Part shown: piece by piece, positions 23,516 to 31,911 of the stretch
How the letters are laid out: each line of letters begins with the position of its first letter
Numbering within the stretch: the first letter of the stretch is position 1
NCBI GenBank assembly: GCA_900541725.1
Contig: UQLB01000019.1
Coordinates: forward strand, 1 to 44,343
Origin: an uncultured Collinsella sp.
GTDB lineage: Bacteria > Actinomycetota > Coriobacteriia > Coriobacteriales > Coriobacteriaceae
Length of the DNA: 44,343 bases
Direction: 5' to 3'
Translations under genes and position numbers: made by a program
The notes under the pieces: generated by a model
Seen by the model: only the letters and a program-made list of their open reading frames with translations
Databases searched by the model: none
What the model was told of the DNA's origin: nothing

Positions 23516-23896
23516 TCAGCCAAATTTCACGCTGACATGCAGGATTTGATTTGACCGCAGGGAGTATTCCAGAGAGTAGGAGTGCATCTCATTTTCCTCA
23601 GGCGCGTTTTTCTTGAGTGCGGAAACGGAAATGATACGCCCCGCGGATCTCGAGTCCTCTTTCGCATCCCCCAAGGGAACATAGTCTCCTTCCGAGGTCT
23701 TCTCCCCTACAGAATAACTATAGTCATTTGCGTCAAAAGAAATGCCATACTCTTCGGAAATGATTTGGTTAGCCGTCGCAACCGTCTGTTTCTCCCTTTC
23801 CGAAGGAATCGATTTTGCGATAGCACAACCAACCAAAAGGCAAGAACCTGCTAAAGCGAATGCAGCCAATGCAGACATTAGCGCCCTGAATTTCAT
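23516..23896 (-). CDS. Small lipoprotein of the Bce-type module
   Basis: A 126-residue protein with a signal peptide (MKFRALMSALAAFALAGS) and lipobox LLVGC, giving Cys24 as the lipid-bearing residue. The mature part is hydrophilic with no family I recognise. It is the last gene after the ABC permease (104-bp gap), so it may bind the inducing or exported compound outside the membrane, or protect against it. This role is inferred only from position. Confidence 0.75.
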   Translation of the reverse strand: MKFRALMSALAAFALAGSCLLVGCAIAKSIPSEREKQTVATANQIISEEYGISFDANDYSYSVGEKTSEGDYVPLGDAKEDSRSAGRIISVSALKKNAPEENEMHSYSLEYSLRSNQILHVSVKFG

Positions 23897-24000
23897 CGTT
23901 TATTCCAATCTGCCGGTTCCTTATCAACTGATCGATTTGGATGGAAGGAACAGCCAGAAACCGGCAGGCGTCCCTTCTTCAGAAAGCTACCAAAGACGGC

Positions 24001-25884
24001 CTAACGCGCCTTCGCTCCGAATGCGGCATTCGCAACGGACGACGCATAGGAGGTCGTCGCGAGAGCGCAGCAGACGAAGCCCGCGACCAGCGCGACCAAA
24101 GTAAATCCGATACCGGGGGCGATGATCTCGGCATCGGCGGAGAGGGCGACCGCCGCGATGCCCACCCAGAGGTACGCGAGCGCGACCGCGAGGGGCACGG
24201 CGAGAATCCGAAGCGATGCCGACCGGCACACCTTCTCCAGTCCCCTCCTCGATAGCCCGAGCTTCACGACGGGTCTCATGCGCACGCCCTCCTCGAACGC
24301 CCTCGCGTTCAGGCGCGAGTAGGCGAGGCTGGCGGACGCGAGCAGGAACGACACGCTCAGCATGCTCCCCAGGTACAGCATGAGGCTGAACTGCACGCGG
24401 TCCGCCTCGTAGTAGCCCCTCGCGAGAACCAGAGAAACCGCGCCTTCCCTGGCGTAGTCCACGATGTCAGCGATTGCCGCAGTCAACTCGGAATCGGACT
24501 CCCATCCCTCGTAGGCGTATGCATGCACCTGCGTCTCATCGCCGCCGAATCCCGCCGCTTCGTAGTCGGCGTCGTCGAGCACGGTGACCGAAGACGCGTA
24601 CCCGTCGAGCAGGACGAGCCCCTCCCCGTGCATCACGTCAAGGTCCCCCAGGGCGTTCTCGACCGACGCCGGAACCCCGCTCGGATCGAAGCTCTTCGAA
24701 CCAGGAAGGAGAAGCGCCTCGCCGGAATCCAAGGAGATTTGATTGCGACCCGCGACGGCGGCGGACTCGTTGTAGGATCTCTCGCTCATGACTGCGTTTC
24801 TCGCGTCGTCCGCCCAGGAGAATCCGAAGACGGACCCCACGAGTCCCGGCTTTTTCGCAAGGGCGGACTCGAGCATCTCCACATGGTCAGAGACGGGCAC
24901 GTCGTCGCCCCTCGCGATATAGCTGACGGGATACGGGACTATCTCCTTCGTCTTCTCGAGCGCCCCGTCGGACAGGGTGAAAAGCCCGACGAGCGCGAAG
25001 AACGAGAGGGAGCAGAGCACGGCGGTGACGGTCATCGACTGAAGGTTCCCTTTCAGGGACTCCTGAAACGCGGCGGCCTTCAGCATGGACAGCCCCTCGT
25101 AATGCGCTCCTGTCGATCTGCGCCTCGAGAGCCCCACCGCGAAGCAAAGATGGAATGCGAGGAACGTTCCCGACGCAAGAAGGCCCACGCCGCCCAGAAC
25201 GAGGGCGAAGCTCCATACGATGCTCGCATCGCCTTGGCCCATGGCCAGCCCCGCAACAAGAAGCATCGCGCATGCGACAGCCGTAAGAACGGCCGCCTTC
25301 ACAGAGGGTTTCCCTTCCGCAATGCGATCGGCGTCGAGCAGCTCCCCTACGCTCTTCCTGGACAGCCCCCTCGCCCCAAGGAGGCCGGAGAGGAAGAATA
25401 CGGCGAGAAACGCCGCAACGGTCGCAATAGCGGGCGCTACAGGCAGATAGAAACCAAATGCGACGACGCCCATGGCCCTGCCCGCGGCCATCAGGAACAG
25501 CTTGAGGAACGCGGTTCCCAGGACGATGCCCGCGACAATCGCGGACAGCCCGATGATCACGTTCTCCGCGAGCACGATCCTCCTCAACTGCTTCTTCGAG
25601 GCGCCCGACATCGCCATCAAGCCGAACTGCCTGCTCCTAGCCCGCAGGAAGCACGACTCCGAATACGCAATAAAGGCGAGCGAGAACGCCGCGACGAGCG
25701 CACCCGACGACGCGGAGATGATCCCGATCGTGCTCTCTGCGTCCGCCCTGCCCATCTCGGGATGCAGGGCGAGGCACACGAACAGGAAGAAAGCCGTGAC
25801 CGCGAAAGCGGAATTGGCGAAATGAAGCGCGTAGTCCCTCCAAGACCTCAGAACGTTGTTCCTGGCGATGTCAAGCAATGTCAT
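24001..25884 (-). CDS. FtsX-like ABC transporter permease (BceB type)
   Basis: A 627-residue membrane protein. An N-terminal helix is followed by a FtsX core (VAAFSLAFIAYSESCFLRARSRQFGLMAMSGASKKQL...), several helices to about residue 300, one large extracellular region (about 315-500) and three helices at the end. One big loop late in a ten-helix permease is the BceB/VraE pattern, used for sensing and removing cell-wall-active peptide antibiotics. The start is set at the ATG at 25884, six bases after GGAGGTG; an in-frame GTG at 25893 lies inside that ribosome binding site. It overlaps the end of the ATPase gene by 14 bp, so the two are translationally coupled. Confidence 0.87.
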   Translation of the reverse strand: MTLLDIARNNVLRSWRDYALHFANSAFAVTAFFLFVCLALHPEMGRADAESTIGIISASSGALVAAFSLAFIAYSESCFLRARSRQFGLMAMSGASKKQLRRIVLAENVIIGLSAIVAGIVLGTAFLKLFLMAAGRAMGVVAFGFYLPVAPAIATVAAFLAVFFLSGLLGARGLSRKSVGELLDADRIAEGKPSVKAAVLTAVACAMLLVAGLAMGQGDASIVWSFALVLGGVGLLASGTFLAFHLCFAVGLSRRRSTGAHYEGLSMLKAAAFQESLKGNLQSMTVTAVLCSLSFFALVGLFTLSDGALEKTKEIVPYPVSYIARGDDVPVSDHVEMLESALAKKPGLVGSVFGFSWADDARNAVMSERSYNESAAVAGRNQISLDSGEALLLPGSKSFDPSGVPASVENALGDLDVMHGEGLVLLDGYASSVTVLDDADYEAAGFGGDETQVHAYAYEGWESDSELTAAIADIVDYAREGAVSLVLARGYYEADRVQFSLMLYLGSMLSVSFLLASASLAYSRLNARAFEEGVRMRPVVKLGLSRRGLEKVCRSASLRILAVPLAVALAYLWVGIAAVALSADAEIIAPGIGFTLVALVAGFVCCALATTSYASSVANAAFGAKAR

Positions 25885-26626
25885 GCTCAACACCTCCGAG
25901 CTGGTTCATCGCGTCGATGATCCGCTGATGGAATTCCTTCTGCGAAGCGCCGCGGTTGATCTCGAGGTAGATGCGGCCGTCCTGAAGCACCAGGACCCTG
26001 CTGCAGTAGCTCGCGACCAGCGGCTCGTGCGTGACCATGAGCAACGTCGCCCCTGCCCTGTTCATGTCCGACAGAAGGTGCATGACCTGCCCCGTCGACG
26101 CGGAGTCGAGACTTCCCGTTGGCTCGTCGGCAAGCAAAAGCGACGGGTTTGCCGCCACCGCGCGGGCGATCGCGACGCGCTGCGCCTGGCCACCCGATAT
26201 CTCGTGGGTCCTCTTGCCGAGAATGGATGCGATGCCTAGGTCGCGCGCGAGCTCCTGTGCGCGAGCGCGCGATTTTTCCGCCGGCCACCCGTCGAGCGCG
26301 AGGGGGAGGATGATGTTCTCCTCGACCGTGAGCGTATGGACCAGGTTGAAATCCTGGAACACGAAACCCATCTTCCGGCGTCTGAATTCCGCGAGTTTCT
26401 CATCTCCTAATCCGTGAGGATCGACCCCGTCGACCCGCACCGTGCCGCGCGACGGCTTGTCAACGGTCGAAACCACGTTGAGCAGCGTGCTTTTTCCGCT
26501 GCCCGAAGGGCCCATTATCCCCACGAACTCGCCTTTGGCGACACTGAGGCTGACATCCTCCAGCGCGGTGTAAGGCGAAGCGCCCTCGTACGTCTTCCAA
26601 AGGGAGGAAACCTCCAGCACGTTCAC
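25871..26626 (-). CDS. ABC transporter ATP-binding protein (BceA/MacB type)
   Basis: A 251-residue ATPase. Walker A GPSGSGKST is at 39-47, the Q-loop at FVFQDFN, the signature is ISGGQAQR (Ile instead of the usual Leu), Walker B LLLADEPTG, and the H-loop VTHEP. It starts with GTG at 26626, eight bases after AAAGGAG. It powers the permease encoded by the overlapping next gene. The kinase gene ends 96 bp upstream. Confidence 0.93.
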   Translation of the reverse strand: MNVLEVSSLWKTYEGASPYTALEDVSLSVAKGEFVGIMGPSGSGKSTLLNVVSTVDKPSRGTVRVDGVDPHGLGDEKLAEFRRRKMGFVFQDFNLVHTLTVEENIILPLALDGWPAEKSRARAQELARDLGIASILGKRTHEISGGQAQRVAIARAVAANPSLLLADEPTGSLDSASTGQVMHLLSDMNRAGATLLMVTHEPLVASYCSRVLVLQDGRIYLEINRGASQKEFHQRIIDAMNQLGGVEHDIA

Positions 26627-26722
26627 CTGCGACTCCTTTCATTCAAAGAACTACGAACCGCATGCTACCCCGAGGCGAAAGAGCTTTGAATCGATGAACG
26701 TGTCGCGAACATGTCAGTTCTG

Positions 26723-27751
26723 TCACCTTTGCGGCGCATTCGCCGCAGGAAGCAGCAATCGAGCCGCAGTGCCGCCCCCATCGCGCTGGGAAAGCGAGAG
26801 CTCCGCCCCCATGGCGTCAGCCGCCTTCTTAGCCAGAAACAAACCGATTCCCGTCGAGGCTTCCCCTCTTCTGCCATTCGCCCCCGTGAAGAACGGCCGG
26901 AACACCCGTCCCACGTCCTCCGGGGATATGCCGCATCCTTCATCCTCGATGGACACTTCGATGCTTTCTCCGTCGTAGGAACTCGCGATGGAGACGAACA
27001 CGCGGGACGAGCGCGGGCTGTATTTCGCCGCATTGGTAAGAAATTGGTCGAGGATGATTGAGATGAGCTTCTCGTCCCCATAGGCGAGAGCATCTCCATC
27101 GACGCTCAGCGAGGGAAATACCTCCCGTTCGATGAAAAGATCGCGAACACCGTTGACGGCGTTCCGGGCGAGGCGCGCGACGTCGACCTTTCCTATCCTC
27201 AGATCGGTCTCGGGGGAATCGACGCGTACCACCTGAATCAAGGAGTCGAGGCTGCGGTCGAGCTCCCTCGCCGCGCTGCCGAGGCGCTCCATATCGGCAT
27301 CGGCGCCCCTGGATTCCGAAATAAGGCGAATCACGGCGATCGGTGTCTTGGCGTGGTGCACCCACGATAAGACGAGCGCATCGCGCTCGGATCGCTCATC
27401 CGCAAGGCGATGAGCCTCCCTTGAACACGCTTCCTCCGTTCTCGAGGCCGCCATCCTGGCCCATCGCTCCACAGGGGTCGAGCCTCCGAGCCTCCTCCAT
27501 TCGATCGGGCTGGATTCCCTGATGGCCCTTTCGGCTTCGGAATAGAAACCCCAGGATCTCGCGAGGTGCACGGCGAACAGAACGAAAAGGAGAAAGAGGG
27601 AAAGGAAGAGGAAATAAGGCCAATCGACTGCCAGGGACCCTCCGTCCAAAAGCAGCATGCAGGCAAGAGGGGCCAAGGAGGCCGCCATCACGACGAACGC
27701 CGTCCATGCCGAATCGCGCAGGAAAAGGGACACGATCCGCAACGCCCTCAT
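26723..27751 (-). CDS. Short intramembrane-sensing histidine kinase (BceS type)
   Basis: A 342-residue kinase with two N-terminal membrane helices (about 14-34 and 45-62) and almost no extracellular loop, typical of kinases that sense through a partner BceAB transporter. The H-box is SWVHHAKTPIAVI: His132 is the expected phosphoacceptor, but the following residue, normally Glu or Asp, is His133. The ATPase domain shows FLTNAAKYS (N-box), DEGCGISPED (G1) and TGIGLFLAKK (G2). Its start overlaps the response regulator stop by 4 bp (ATGA). Confidence 0.88.
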   Translation of the reverse strand: MRALRIVSLFLRDSAWTAFVVMAASLAPLACMLLLDGGSLAVDWPYFLFLSLFLLFVLFAVHLARSWGFYSEAERAIRESSPIEWRRLGGSTPVERWARMAASRTEEACSREAHRLADERSERDALVLSWVHHAKTPIAVIRLISESRGADADMERLGSAARELDRSLDSLIQVVRVDSPETDLRIGKVDVARLARNAVNGVRDLFIEREVFPSLSVDGDALAYGDEKLISIILDQFLTNAAKYSPRSSRVFVSIASSYDGESIEVSIEDEGCGISPEDVGRVFRPFFTGANGRRGEASTGIGLFLAKKAADAMGAELSLSQRDGGGTAARLLLPAANAPQR

Positions 27752-28473
27752 TTCTCCTCCTCGGGCATCTCAAGCACGTAGCCAACGCCCCTGACGGCCC
27801 TGACTTCAGCGTAGGACCCAACCTGGGCGAGTCGCTTCCGTATCCTCCCTATGACGACGTTCAGCGTGTTGTCCTCCACGAAGCACTCGTCGTCCCATAC
27901 CTCCCTAAGCAGGCGGGCGCGGCTGACGACGCAGCCGCCGTCGCCGACCAGAAGCCTGAGGGCCATCAGCTCTGTCTTGGTGAGCTCGGCTTCCCTGCCT
28001 TCACAGGCAATCGTCATCTTGCGATCGGAAAGACGCACGTCCCCGTAGGAAAGGAGGTCCTCCTCACCGCCCGACAGCTCCCCGTACGCACGGCGGAGCT
28101 GGGCTTCTATCTTCGCTTTGAGGATATCGAGCGAAAACGGCTTGCAGACAAAGTCATCGGCGCCCCGCATAAGGGCCAGAATTTGATCCGCCTCGCCCGA
28201 CTGCGCGGAGATGAACAGGATGGGGCATCGGCTTTCTCTTCTGATGAGGTCGCACCAGTGATATCCGCTGTTTCCAGGGAGGCCTATGTCGAGCAGGACC
28301 GCATTAGGCGCGAAAGAGTGGAAGAGGTCCATCACGTCAGCTCGCCCGTCGGAAACCGCCGTTGCGTACCCGAAACGTTCGAAATGCTCGGATACGATAG
28401 AGGCTAGGTTCTCATCATCCTCGACAACGAGTATTCTTTTGTGTTTGCAAGTGAAGCCCGATTCTTTATTCAT
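27748..28473 (-). CDS. OmpR-family response regulator (BceR type)
   Basis: A 241-residue regulator. The receiver domain has the acidic pair EDD at 18-20, phosphoacceptor Asp62 (VLLDIGLPG), Ser89 and Lys111 (CKPF). The C-terminal winged helix contains ELTKTELMALRLL and VRAVRGVGYVLE. The ATG at 28473 is chosen because GGGGAG lies five bases upstream; earlier in-frame starts at 28485 and 28521 are less well placed. It heads the operon regulator-kinase-ATPase-permease-lipoprotein and most likely switches on the transporter genes. Confidence 0.9.
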   Translation of the reverse strand: MNKESGFTCKHKRILVVEDDENLASIVSEHFERFGYATAVSDGRADVMDLFHSFAPNAVLLDIGLPGNSGYHWCDLIRRESRCPILFISAQSGEADQILALMRGADDFVCKPFSLDILKAKIEAQLRRAYGELSGGEEDLLSYGDVRLSDRKMTIACEGREAELTKTELMALRLLVGDGGCVVSRARLLREVWDDECFVEDNTLNVVIGRIRKRLAQVGSYAEVRAVRGVGYVLEMPEEEK

Positions 28474-28594
28474 CTTGCTCCCCATAATCCCTACAGTTCG
28501 CACAAAGACATTATGAACCATTTCTCTGATAGCAATGAGACGGCGGTTTTATTGGAGAAGATGCGTTCCGGGGCTGTTGGCAATTAAAAGGAGC

Positions 28595-28705
28595 ATGCTC
28601 GCGGTGCCCCGCCTGTCCGAGGAGTGGGCGCTCGAGAAGAGACGGCGCGAGAAAGAGAACAGGGAAAGGCTGCGGCGGGAGACTCAAGAGGAGGGTCCGC
28701 CATAG
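28595..28705 (+). CDS. Possible 36-residue charged small protein
   Basis: An ATG with AAAGGAG directly upstream opens a 36-codon frame rich in Arg, Glu and Lys (LSEEWALEKRRREKENRER...). It ends inside the left arm of the second 127-nt hairpin element. I do not recognise it. It may be a remnant of a mobile gene or a chance frame in the 367-bp gap between the response regulator and ppc genes. Confidence 0.25.
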   Translation: MLAVPRLSEEWALEKRRREKENRERLRRETQEEGPP

Positions 28706-28819
28706 GTTTACTTTTAGGCACACTCCGCAGGACGCAAGAAGCCCTCGCCGCACGAAGTGCGCAGCGAGGGCTTCTTGCATGTCCGAGGACGTGCCTAAAA
28801 GTAAACCTATGGCGGGCCC
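28693..28819. repeat. 127-nt hairpin element, copy 2
   Basis: Arms 28693-28721 and 28791-28819 are 29 bp and complementary except for one position that would be a G:U pair in RNA. The core (CTCCGCAGGACGCAAGAAG, loop CCGCACGAAGTGCGCAG, then CTTCTTGCATGTCCGAGGAC) is shared with copy 1, but six arm positions and two inner-stem positions differ, each with the matching change on the other strand. It lies just downstream of ppc (minus). Confidence 0.85.
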
Positions 28820-28840
28820 GGACGACTACAGGGCTATCGA

Positions 28841-31654
28841 TTACCCCGTGTTCTGCAAACCTGCCGAGACGCCGGTCACAGTCGAAAGAATCAGGCTCAT
28901 GTACTCGGCCTTCTTCTCCTCGGCCATCTCATCCTGGTTCATACGCACCTCGCGAAGGGCGCGGACCTGGGCGATGGACAGGGCGTCGACATAGGGGTTA
29001 CGGACGCGGACGGCGCAGCCGAGCACGCGGCGGCGCTGCAGCGGCCACTCGTCACCGACGATGGCAAGGACCCACTTACGCGTGAGCTGCATCTCGGTGA
29101 AGACCTTCTCGGACAAATCCTGGCGATCGCCCAGGTGCAGATACATCTTGGCGATGCGCTGATCGGTCTTGGCGATCGACATCTCGATGTTGTCGATAAA
29201 GGTGCGGAAGAACGGCCACTCCTGGTAGGCAGCCTTGAGCTGGTCAAGGTCGCCCAGCTGCTCGCAGGCGGTGCCCAGGCCATACCAAGCGGCCAGGTTA
29301 ATGCGTGCCTGGCTCCAGCTGAAGATCCACGGAATGGTACGCAGGTCGTCGAGCGACTTGGCGCCCAGGCCGCGCTTAGCGGGACGCGAGCCGATCGGCA
29401 GCAGACCGACTTCGGTCAGCGGCGTCACGGTCGAGAACCACGGTGTAAAGTCCTCGGTGTTCAGCAGGTCCAGATAGCGCTCGTGGCTTGCAGCGTTAAG
29501 CTTCTCGGCCATATCCCAGAACTTCTGCGTGGTCTCTGTGTTGGTCTTCTCGACACTCGGGGCCGACTGCAAAAGCGTTGCGGCGGCAACGGACTCAACA
29601 TGGCGCTGAGCCAGCGTGCGGTTGCCGTAACGGGCAAAGATGACCTCGCCCTGCTCGGTGAGCTTAAAGAAGCAGTTGACCGAACCCTTGGGCTGCGCCA
29701 GCACGGCCTTGTTGGCCGGGCCGCCGCCACGGCCAACGGCACCGCCGCGACCGTGCATGAGCACCAGGTCGATATCGTTCTTCTCGGCCCACTTGGCAAT
29801 GCGCTCCTGCGCGGAATGCAGCGCGAGCATGGCCGTGGTAGGACCGGCGTCCTTGGAGGAGTCGGAATAGCCCAGCATAACCTCCATGCGGCGGTTGGTC
29901 TGGGCAAGACGCTTCTGCACCACGGGCAGCGTAAGCATCTGGTCGAGCACGTCGACGCAGCCCTCGAGGTCCTCGAGCTGCTCGAATAGCGGGATCACGT
30001 CGAGCTCGGGGACATCTTCCTCGTGTGCGAAGGACAGGTGGGCCAGCTCGAAGACGTCAGCCACATGCTGGGCGCTCTTGGTAAACGAGATGATGTAGCG
30101 GTGCGCCATCTTCTTGCCGTAGCGCTTTTGGATGGAGCCGATAGCACGGAAGGTATCGATGACTTCGCGCGTCATGGGCTGCAGGTCGCCATGGATACCG
30201 TTCTCGTGGATATCCTTGAGGGCGCGGGCATGCACCACGGAGTGCTGACGGAACTCCATCTCGACCATATGGAAGCCGAAGGACTCGACTTGCCAGATGA
30301 TGGTCTGGACCGGGCCGTAGGCGGCACGGACGGCACCGCAGGCGGCCAGCGAACGCTGGACGACGCGCAGGTCATCCAGGAACTCGTCGGCGCTGTGGTA
30401 CATGGTGTCGGTGATACGGCGCACGGTGGCGTTCAGACGGTCGGCCATGACGAGCATGACGGCGCGATGCGGCTCGTGCTCGGAGATCAGCTCGGCGCGG
30501 GCCGTGTACCGAGGGCTCATCTCGACCTGATGGTTCCACAGGTTAATGAGCTCGGCCGACGGCTTGCTGTAGGTGGCCTCGAGCGTGAGGTTGCGGCCGA
30601 TGTGGCGGCACTTGTCCTCGAGCTTGAGCACCATGTGCGTAAAGTACTTGGCGGCGACCTCACGGCTCACCTTGGCGGTGACGTTGGGGTTACCGTCGCG
30701 GTCGGAACCGATCCAGCTGCCGGGATGGAAGAACGCCGGGCACAGCGGCGGCACAGTACCGGCCTTGTCGCCCAGCACCCAATCGTCAAAACGACGATAG
30801 ATAACGGGGATAACGTCGAACAGCGTGTTATCGAAGATGTCGATGATGGTATCGGCTTCCTCGACCGGCGTGGGCTTCTTGAGCGCGATGGGGCTCGTAC
30901 GCACCAGGGCGTCGATCTCCTGCAGCATATGGCGCTCGTTCTCCACCAGGTCGGAGCCGCCCAGACGCGGACGCTCCTCCAGCAGGTTGGAGATACGGCG
31001 GATCTTGCCCTCGACGGCCTTACGACGGGCCTCGGTGGGATGTGCGGTAAAGACAGGGTGGAACTCGAGCTTGTCGAGCAGCTCGTTGGCACCCTCGACA
31101 CCCAGCTCATTCACCAGCTGGTGATAGGCAACGGTAAGCTCGTTGGCAGGATCGACCTCGGTATCGGTCGACGCACCGGCCTCGCTCTCGCGCAGCTGCG
31201 CCACACGGTAGTTCTCCTCCGACAGGTTTGCCAGATGGAAAAAGCTCGTAAAGGCGCGGACAATGACCTGCTGCTTATCGAGCGGCAGGCTGTCGATCAA
31301 ATCGACGACCTCACGAAATGCCACGGCAGTGGGCTCGTCGGCGGTGGGCACGCCCTGCTCGTCGACGGCTTCGTCGGCAGCGCAGGTACCGGGGTTGCCG
31401 GCATTGACCACAATCTCGGCTGTCAAAATCTTGTCGAACAGGTCCGCGATCTCGGGATCATACTCGCTAAGCACACGGCGCTCCAGGCGCAAGAACAGCG
31501 CCAGATTGTCGCGCAGCTCCTCGGGGATCTCGATCTCGGCGAGACGCTCCCTGGACTCGGCATTCGAGCCGATTCGGTTAACGAGGCGGTTGACCACGGC
31601 AGCGACGCGCGCCGCGGCTTCGGGTACAGACTGGTTGCTTAGGTTCTCAGCCAC
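28841..31654 (-). CDS. ppc: Phosphoenolpyruvate carboxylase
   Basis: A ~937-residue enzyme that adds bicarbonate to PEP to give oxaloacetate, feeding the reductive branch of mixed-acid fermentation. Catalytic segments are present: FTAHPTEARRKAV (the His motif), GSWIGSDRDGNPNVT, YSDSSKDAG and MHGRGGAVGRGGGP. It ends in QNTG, the invariant C-terminus of the family. Length is a little above the bacterial norm of about 880-930. The start is uncertain: GTG at 31654 has GGAGG four bases before it, while the ATG at 31666 has AAGGAGG almost touching it. Confidence 0.95.
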   Translation of the reverse strand: MAENLSNQSVPEAAARVAAVVNRLVNRIGSNAESRERLAEIEIPEELRDNLALFLRLERRVLSEYDPEIADLFDKILTAEIVVNAGNPGTCAADEAVDEQGVPTADEPTAVAFREVVDLIDSLPLDKQQVIVRAFTSFFHLANLSEENYRVAQLRESEAGASTDTEVDPANELTVAYHQLVNELGVEGANELLDKLEFHPVFTAHPTEARRKAVEGKIRRISNLLEERPRLGGSDLVENERHMLQEIDALVRTSPIALKKPTPVEEADTIIDIFDNTLFDVIPVIYRRFDDWVLGDKAGTVPPLCPAFFHPGSWIGSDRDGNPNVTAKVSREVAAKYFTHMVLKLEDKCRHIGRNLTLEATYSKPSAELINLWNHQVEMSPRYTARAELISEHEPHRAVMLVMADRLNATVRRITDTMYHSADEFLDDLRVVQRSLAACGAVRAAYGPVQTIIWQVESFGFHMVEMEFRQHSVVHARALKDIHENGIHGDLQPMTREVIDTFRAIGSIQKRYGKKMAHRYIISFTKSAQHVADVFELAHLSFAHEEDVPELDVIPLFEQLEDLEGCVDVLDQMLTLPVVQKRLAQTNRRMEVMLGYSDSSKDAGPTTAMLALHSAQERIAKWAEKNDIDLVLMHGRGGAVGRGGGPANKAVLAQPKGSVNCFFKLTEQGEVIFARYGNRTLAQRHVESVAAATLLQSAPSVEKTNTETTQKFWDMAEKLNAASHERYLDLLNTEDFTPWFSTVTPLTEVGLLPIGSRPAKRGLGAKSLDDLRTIPWIFSWSQARINLAAWYGLGTACEQLGDLDQLKAAYQEWPFFRTFIDNIEMSIAKTDQRIAKMYLHLGDRQDLSEKVFTEMQLTRKWVLAIVGDEWPLQRRRVLGCAVRVRNPYVDALSIAQVRALREVRMNQDEMAEEKKAEYMSLILSTVTGVSAGLQNTG

Positions 31655-31698
31655 GTTTCCTCCCATTCCTCCTTCTATGCACGTAACATGCGGTATTC

Positions 31699-31704
31699 AT
31701 TATA
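31699..31704 (-). promoter_or_regulatory. ppc promoter -10 box
   Basis: TATAAT on the minus strand, about 45 bp before the ppc start. The -35 is weak (TGTCGA at about the right distance). Confidence 0.5.
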
Positions 31705-31818
31705 GGCGCTTGAGAAATACTTTCGACACTGATTGCGCTTTACCACACAAAAGTATTTTCTGCATTGCAAAGGTTTTTGCCCTAAATGGTCGTATTTCTC
31801 GGTGGGCGGCATACGTAA

Positions 31819-31854
31819 ACGGGGGCATTCCGCATAAAAGCGAAACACCCCCGT
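31819..31854 (-). terminator. Probable hisS terminator
   Basis: ACGGGGGCATTCCGC (31819-31833) and GCGAAACACCCCCGT (31840-31854) form a 15-bp stem with three G:U-type mismatches and a 6-nt loop. The minus-strand T-run is short (TTTA). It is 58 bp past the hisS stop. Confidence 0.6.
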
Positions 31855-31911
31855 AACAATCGCTCTCCATGAGCAGGGCACGTTAGCAGGCCCGAAGCTC
31901 AAAAAGATGCG

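Noticed and set aside
31675..31902. 75-codon minus-strand frame between ppc and hisS
   Set aside because: It covers the ppc promoter and the hisS terminator, has no ribosome site and no recognisable content.
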